Positions 5,699 to 8,392 of a stretch of DNA of 8,392 nt are shown in pieces. Positions within the stretch are counted from its first letter, which is position 1. Every line of letters starts with the position of its first letter. The position numbers were made by a program, and so were the translations under genes. The DNA is from Tardiphaga sp. (GTDB lineage: Bacteria > Pseudomonadota > Alphaproteobacteria > Rhizobiales > Xanthobacteraceae): NCBI GenBank assembly GCA_028290325.1, contig JAQGJY010000022.1, positions 1 to 8,392 of the forward strand. Direction: 5' to 3'. A model generated the notes under the pieces. It was not told where the DNA came from and did not search any database. It saw only the letters and a list, made by a program, of their open reading frames with translations.

Positions 5699-6379
5699 AT
5701 GCGTCAATTCATCTACGGACTTATTGCGGCGGCGGCAGTCGTCACCGTGACCGCTGCACCGGCTTCGGCCTGTGGCGGCCGCGGACTGTTCACGTCGTGC
5801 TCGCCTTGCGGCCCCTGCGGCGGCGGTGGCGGTGGCGGCTATTATGGCGGCGGCTACGCTGTATCAGGTTACGCCTATGGCGGTGGCTATAATGGCTATG
5901 GTTACGGCGGCGGCGCAGGTTATGGCGCGGGCTATGTTTCGGCCGGCTACGGTTACGGCGCGTTGCCGCAGGCAAGCGCGCAGTATTATTACGCCAACCA
6001 GGGTCCGGTCTATTCCGGCCCGGCAAGCTTTGCGCCGTATCCGAGCTATCAGCAGGACTACGGCTACAACGGCGGTCCTTACGCCAACGCCACGACGCAC
6101 TATTCGGCGGTCGGCTATGACGAAGGTCCGGCGGTTTACAGCTATCGGCCGCGTCCGGCCTATCGTCCGTGGCGTCCGCGTCCGGTCTATTACGGCGGTT
6201 ACTCCCGTCAGGATTACGGCTACGCACGCCCGTCGGCGCGCTACGGCTATGGCTACTCGGCCCGCGCCGCGCGCTATGGTTACGCCCCGCGCCGATCCTA
6301 CGCGCCACGCGTTTCGTATGGGCAGGGCTATAGCTATTCGCGCCAGCAGTATCAGCGTCCGCTTCGTCGCCTGAACTGA
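5699..6379 (+). CDS. Exported Gly/Tyr-rich protein with N-terminal Cys cluster
   Basis: A 226-residue protein. The signal peptide MRQFIYGLIAAAAVVTVTAA runs to about residue 24 (PASA) and leaves a mature protein starting with cysteine. Four cysteines lie in the first 16 mature residues (C25, C34, C37, C40 in CSPCGPC). The rest is low complexity: GGGGGGGYYGGGY, YGYGGGAGYGAGY, then an Arg/Pro/Tyr-rich half (RPRPAYRPWRPRPVYYGGY, RYGYGYSARAARYGY). AGGAGAG at 5688-5694 sets the start. Such composition suggests a disordered or self-associating surface protein. Metal binding or disulphide linkage by the Cys cluster is possible. No known domain is visible. It follows the 5195 gene closely and ends at a strong terminator. 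Confidence 0.82.
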   Translation: MRQFIYGLIAAAAVVTVTAAPASACGGRGLFTSCSPCGPCGGGGGGGYYGGGYAVSGYAYGGGYNGYGYGGGAGYGAGYVSAGYGYGALPQASAQYYYANQGPVYSGPASFAPYPSYQQDYGYNGGPYANATTHYSAVGYDEGPAVYSYRPRPAYRPWRPRPVYYGGYSRQDYGYARPSARYGYGYSARAARYGYAPRRSYAPRVSYGQGYSYSRQQYQRPLRRLN

Positions 6380-6396
6380 TCGACGTCGACGTCGAT
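6379..6396. repeat. 18-bp perfect palindrome at the end of the Gly/Tyr-rich gene
   Basis: ATCGACGTCGACGTCGAT is its own reverse complement and begins on the last base of the stop codon. It contains a SalI site (GTCGAC) at its centre. It could be a protein-binding site or a cruciform-prone spot beside the terminator. Confidence 0.7.
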
Positions 6397-6406
6397 GTGA
6401 TGAAAC

Positions 6407-6438
6407 GAAAACGCCCGCAGGACACTGCGGGCGTTTTC
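6407..6438. terminator. Bidirectional rho-independent terminator between convergent genes
   Basis: GAAAACGCCCGCAG (6407-6420) pairs perfectly over 14 bp with CTGCGGGCGTTTTC (6425-6438) around a GACA loop. The A run on one side and T run on the other let it stop transcripts of the Gly/Tyr-rich gene (+) and of rlmB (-), whose stop is at 6483. Confidence 0.92.
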
Positions 6439-6482
6439 ATTTGCGACGACGTTGCGCGGATCGGGCGATGTCAGAGGTTCGC

Positions 6483-7361
6483 TCAGCGCATCAGGCCGAG
6501 GCGACTTGCGCTGACGTAGAGCGCGACGACCGCTGCGTTCGAGACGTTGAGGCTTTTGATCTCGCCGGGCATATCAAGCCGCGCCACGGCGTTGCAGGTC
6601 TCCCGCGTCAATTGGCGCAAGCCTTTGCCTTCGGCGCCCAGCACAAGGGCGAGCGGCTGTCGCAGCGTGATCGTGGCGAGATCGTCGCTGCCGTCGCTGT
6701 CGAGACCAACGGTGAGAAAGCCGGCTTGGTTCAGATCGTTCAGCGCGCGCGCCAGATTTTGCACCGTGATCAGCGGCACCAGTTCGAGCGCGCCGGAAGC
6801 GGATTTCGCCAACACGCCGGTAGCTTCCGGGCTGTGCCGCGCGGTGGTGACGATCGCCTTCACGGCAAAGGCGGCGGCGGAGCGCAGAATCGCGCCGACA
6901 TTGTGCGGATCGGTGATCTGATCGAGCACCAAAACGATGCCCTCTGGCGCGACGTCTTTGATGTCCAGCTGATCGAGATGATCGGCCTCGGCAAGCAGAC
7001 CCTGATGCACCGCATCCGGACCAAGCCGCGCATCGATGTCGCCCGGTCGCACGATGTCCGGCGTGACGGGCAGTGCGATGTTGTCCTCGGCCAGGCGATG
7101 GACCGCGTTTTCGGTCAGTATGAGTTTGCGGATTTTGCGGTTGGGATTCGCCAGAGCAGCCGAGACGGTGTGCCAGCCATAGAGAATCACCGGGGCGTCG
7201 GGATCGTGCTCGCGGCGATCGGAGCCCGGGCGTTTCGAGGCGTTGCGGCCGGCGCTGCGGTCGAATTTCTGGCCCGGACCCCGCATGAATCGGGCTTTGT
7301 CCCGCCCCGTCTTGTTCGGTCCAGTCTTATTCGGTGCAAATCTGCGCGGTTCGTCTGTCAT
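6483..7361 (-). CDS. rlmB: 23S rRNA (guanosine-2'-O-)-methyltransferase RlmB (SpoU/TrmH family)
   Basis: A 292-residue cytosolic SPOUT methyltransferase. RlmB in E. coli methylates the 2'-O of G2251 in the 23S rRNA P loop using S-adenosylmethionine. The N-terminal substrate-binding domain covers about 58-125 (LYGWHTVSAALANPNRKI). The catalytic domain has motif 1 DQITDPHNVGAILRSA (147-162, with Asn154 and Arg160), motif 2 LVLGAEGKGLR (239-249, Glu244) and motif 3 MPGEIKSLNVSNAAVVALY (264-282, Ser270, Asn272). A basic, Lys/Arg/Gly-rich extension of about 55 residues precedes these, as is common in Hyphomicrobiales homologues, and contains a PNKTG duplication. The ATG at 7361 has no strong Shine-Dalgarno. 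The exact target guanosine is inferred from the family; other SpoU enzymes such as TrmH are less likely given the N-terminal domain. Confidence 0.93.
   Translation of the reverse strand: MTDEPRRFAPNKTGPNKTGRDKARFMRGPGQKFDRSAGRNASKRPGSDRREHDPDAPVILYGWHTVSAALANPNRKIRKLILTENAVHRLAEDNIALPVTPDIVRPGDIDARLGPDAVHQGLLAEADHLDQLDIKDVAPEGIVLVLDQITDPHNVGAILRSAAAFAVKAIVTTARHSPEATGVLAKSASGALELVPLITVQNLARALNDLNQAGFLTVGLDSDGSDDLATITLRQPLALVLGAEGKGLRQLTRETCNAVARLDMPGEIKSLNVSNAAVVALYVSASRLGLMR
7309..7338 (-). repeat. 15-bp tandem duplication in the rlmB 5' end
   Basis: Two adjacent 15-bp units differ at two bases and encode the repeated PNKTG at residues 10-19. This looks like a slippage duplication within the disordered N-terminal extension. 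Confidence 0.6.
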
Positions 7362-7759
7362 GGCTGCTTTGAAAAGGAGGGCGAAATTTGCGGATATGAG
7401 GAGATGACGGGGTCATGCGCGCGGCAATTACACCGATGACGGTCATCGCAGATCAGGTTTATCAGGATCCCTCGGTGTTCACAACGAACCCCGCCACCAC
7501 CCGAATGACAGTGTCCTCAGCCAACCGTCGAGTGACACGAGTTGGCAAGGCGCGGCGCGTCAGATCGCCGACGGACGAGGCCCTCACACCAGGCCGCGCG
7601 GTCCGCGCTCAGCGGCGTAACAGCGTTTCTGACGGGTCCGGGCCGCCCTCATCGCCCAAAGCGGCACAGCGATCAGCACGGTATTCAACCAGTGCCACCG
7701 AAAACCGGCAGGTGGCAGCGCCAAATTCGCGAGATCAGCGAAATCGTGGGGGAAGAAAC
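7362..7759. other. Gene-free stretch between rlmB and tRNA-Tyr
   Basis: About 400 bp in which I find no credible coding gene. Both + strand frames that cross it run on through tRNA-Tyr and lack a convincing start. It holds a 7-bp stem, TGCCACC (7693-7699) with GGTGGCA (7711-7717), with no T run on either side. It also has a partial copy of the tRNA-Tyr 3' end at 7746-7757. The rlmB promoter should lie near its left edge, but I could not pick hexamers with confidence. Confidence 0.55.
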
Positions 7760-7773
7760 TGGTGGGGGAAGAA
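7746..7773. repeat. 12-bp direct repeat duplicating the tRNA-Tyr 3' end
   Basis: GTGGGGGAAGAA occurs at 7746-7757 and 7762-7773, 16 bp apart start to start. The second copy is the tRNA acceptor end plus two bases; the first lies just outside the gene, downstream of its 3' end. Confidence 0.75.
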
Positions 7774-7845
7774 GGACTCGAACCTTCGAAGTCATAAGAC
7801 GGCTGATTTACAGTCAGCTCCCTTTGCCACTCGGGACACTCCCCC
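7760..7845 (-). tRNA. tRNA-Tyr (anticodon GTA)
   Basis: An 86-base class II tRNA with encoded CCA, on the minus strand. The acceptor GGGGGAG pairs with TTCCCCC (the last pair G-T), the anticodon is GTA (7811-7809) in the loop context CTGTAAA, and the long variable arm reads around CGTCTTATGACTTCG. The T loop is GTTCGAGTC. It decodes UAC and UAU. Confidence 0.96.
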
Positions 7846-7853
7846 GCCTAGAC

Positions 7854-7881
7854 TGGATACCGCAAGCTGTTTTCGCAGCAA
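7854..7881 (-). promoter_or_regulatory. Candidate promoter for tRNA-Tyr
   Basis: On the minus strand TTGCTG (7881-7876) and TATCCA (7859-7854) are 16 bp apart, ending eight bases before the mature tRNA. The match is moderate and found by eye. Confidence 0.3.
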
Positions 7882-8119
7882 GGCGTTATACGAGGCAGAC
7901 ACGCAACCCGAACAGGGCCAACGGTTCGGCGCGTTTATGGGCGATGCGACACTATAAAGTCAACACCGCTACCGCGCTTGCGTCCAACACCATCAGCCCG
8001 GTTCCGGCAATAGGCGCCGGACACGCTCACATTGGTTTGAACGGCCCAAATGCGGCAGGGGGAACGGATGCTGCACCGCACTGTTGTCAATGCGTAAATA
8101 TGCAACGCAAGGACATTCT

Positions 8120-8392
8120 ATGACCAAGACCAAACTTTTCGCGGCCGCGGCCGTGTTGACGTCGATGATGGTGACGCCTGTGCTGGCTCAGGGTATTCGT
8201 GAGCACTCCCACAGCTCCTCCCAGATCAAAAAGCAGCAAATGAAGCACCCGAATATGGGCCGGAGCGAGCGGCGCATGGTGCGCGATCGCGACGCGAATA
8301 TCGGCATCGACCGGGACTTCGGCGACCGCCGCTACGGTAGCGATACCGGTTTTTTCCCTCTTGATGCGGCGACCGGCATCGTCGGTGGCGCC
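8120..8392 (+). CDS. Exported protein, 3' end missing
   Basis: The frame is open from ATG at 8120 to the window edge, giving 91 residues with no stop. AAGGA at 8109-8113, six bases before the ATG, supports the start. The signal peptide MTKTKLFAAAAVLTSMMVTP ends near VLA, with predicted cleavage before QGIREHSHSS. The mature part is hydrophilic and charged, rich in His, Lys, Arg and Met (SQIKKQQMKHPNMGRSERRMVRDRDANIGIDRDFGDRRYG). It then turns to DTGFFPLDAATGIVGGA, which may open a Gly-rich hydrophobic segment beyond the window. I do not recognise the family. It would be a periplasmic or outer-membrane-associated protein, like several others here. About 274 bp of sequence without a clear promoter separate it from tRNA-Tyr. 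Confidence 0.75.
   Translation, partial: MTKTKLFAAAAVLTSMMVTPVLAQGIREHSHSSSQIKKQQMKHPNMGRSERRMVRDRDANIGIDRDFGDRRYGSDTGFFPLDAATGIVGGA

Noticed and set aside
5759..5780. Lipoprotein lipobox in the Gly/Tyr-rich protein (ASAC before the mature end)
   Set aside because: The -3 residue is Ala, not the usual Leu/Val/Ile, and the sequence fits a signal peptidase I site (ASA). Lipidation is not excluded but unsupported.
5772..6440. Long alternative frames on both strands within the Gly/Tyr-rich gene
   Set aside because: They arise from its repetitive GC-rich codons; only the 5699 frame has a ribosome-binding site and a signal peptide.
6441..7439. 332-codon + strand frame opposite rlmB
   Set aside because: It is antisense to an unmistakable RlmB and has no recognisable protein features; it is a GC-driven shadow.
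7415..7957. 180-codon + strand frame crossing tRNA-Tyr
   Set aside because: It contains KKDSNLRSHKTADLQSAPF, the well-known spurious translation of the complement of a tRNA gene, so it is not a protein.
7542..8123. 193-codon + strand frame crossing tRNA-Tyr and reaching the 8120 gene
   Set aside because: It also reads through tRNA-Tyr and shows no motifs. The exported protein at 8120, with its own Shine-Dalgarno, is better supported.

Overview
The window looks like chromosomal DNA from an alphaproteobacterium of the order Hyphomicrobiales, most likely the Bradyrhizobium/Rhodopseudomonas/Afipia group (Nitrobacteraceae). This rests on high GC content, a DUF2336 protein beside a phosphorelay pair and NAD kinase, an Omp25/Omp31-type small porin, and several small secreted proteins of a type common in that group. 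The genus is inferred, not proven. Nothing in the window points to a plasmid, phage or transposon.

Left part (1-2900). The 3' part of a DUF2336 gene enters from the left on the + strand. It converges on a minus-strand block read nadK, then a single-domain response regulator, then an Hpt protein. The response regulator and Hpt genes overlap as TGATG, so they are probably translationally coupled and form the receiver and phosphotransfer parts of one relay. The response regulator Shine-Dalgarno lies inside a perfect inverted repeat that competes with a second, overlapping one.

Middle (2901-6440). A divergent promoter region separates nadK from a + strand run of five exported products: a histidine-rich small protein, a small lipoprotein, a porin-family beta-barrel, a small secreted protein and a Gly/Tyr-rich secreted protein. 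tRNA-Thr(TGT) sits between the porin and the last two. Strong intrinsic terminators follow the porin (4850-4874) and the Gly/Tyr-rich gene (6407-6438, usable from both sides). An 11-bp-spaced TTCAGC direct repeat lies in front of the histidine-rich gene and resembles an OmpR/PhoB-class box.

Right part (6441-8392). rlmB, a 23S rRNA 2'-O-methyltransferase gene, lies on the minus strand. It is followed by about 400 bp without a credible gene, then tRNA-Tyr(GTA) on the minus strand, whose 3' end is partly duplicated just outside the gene. The start of another exported-protein gene runs off the right edge.

Most of the window is ordinary housekeeping and envelope content. The parts most worth a second look are the possible RNA switch at the response regulator start, the direct-repeat operator before the histidine-rich gene, and the unassigned DUF2336/response regulator/Hpt neighbourhood. 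I see no clear new defence, mobile or biosynthetic system.
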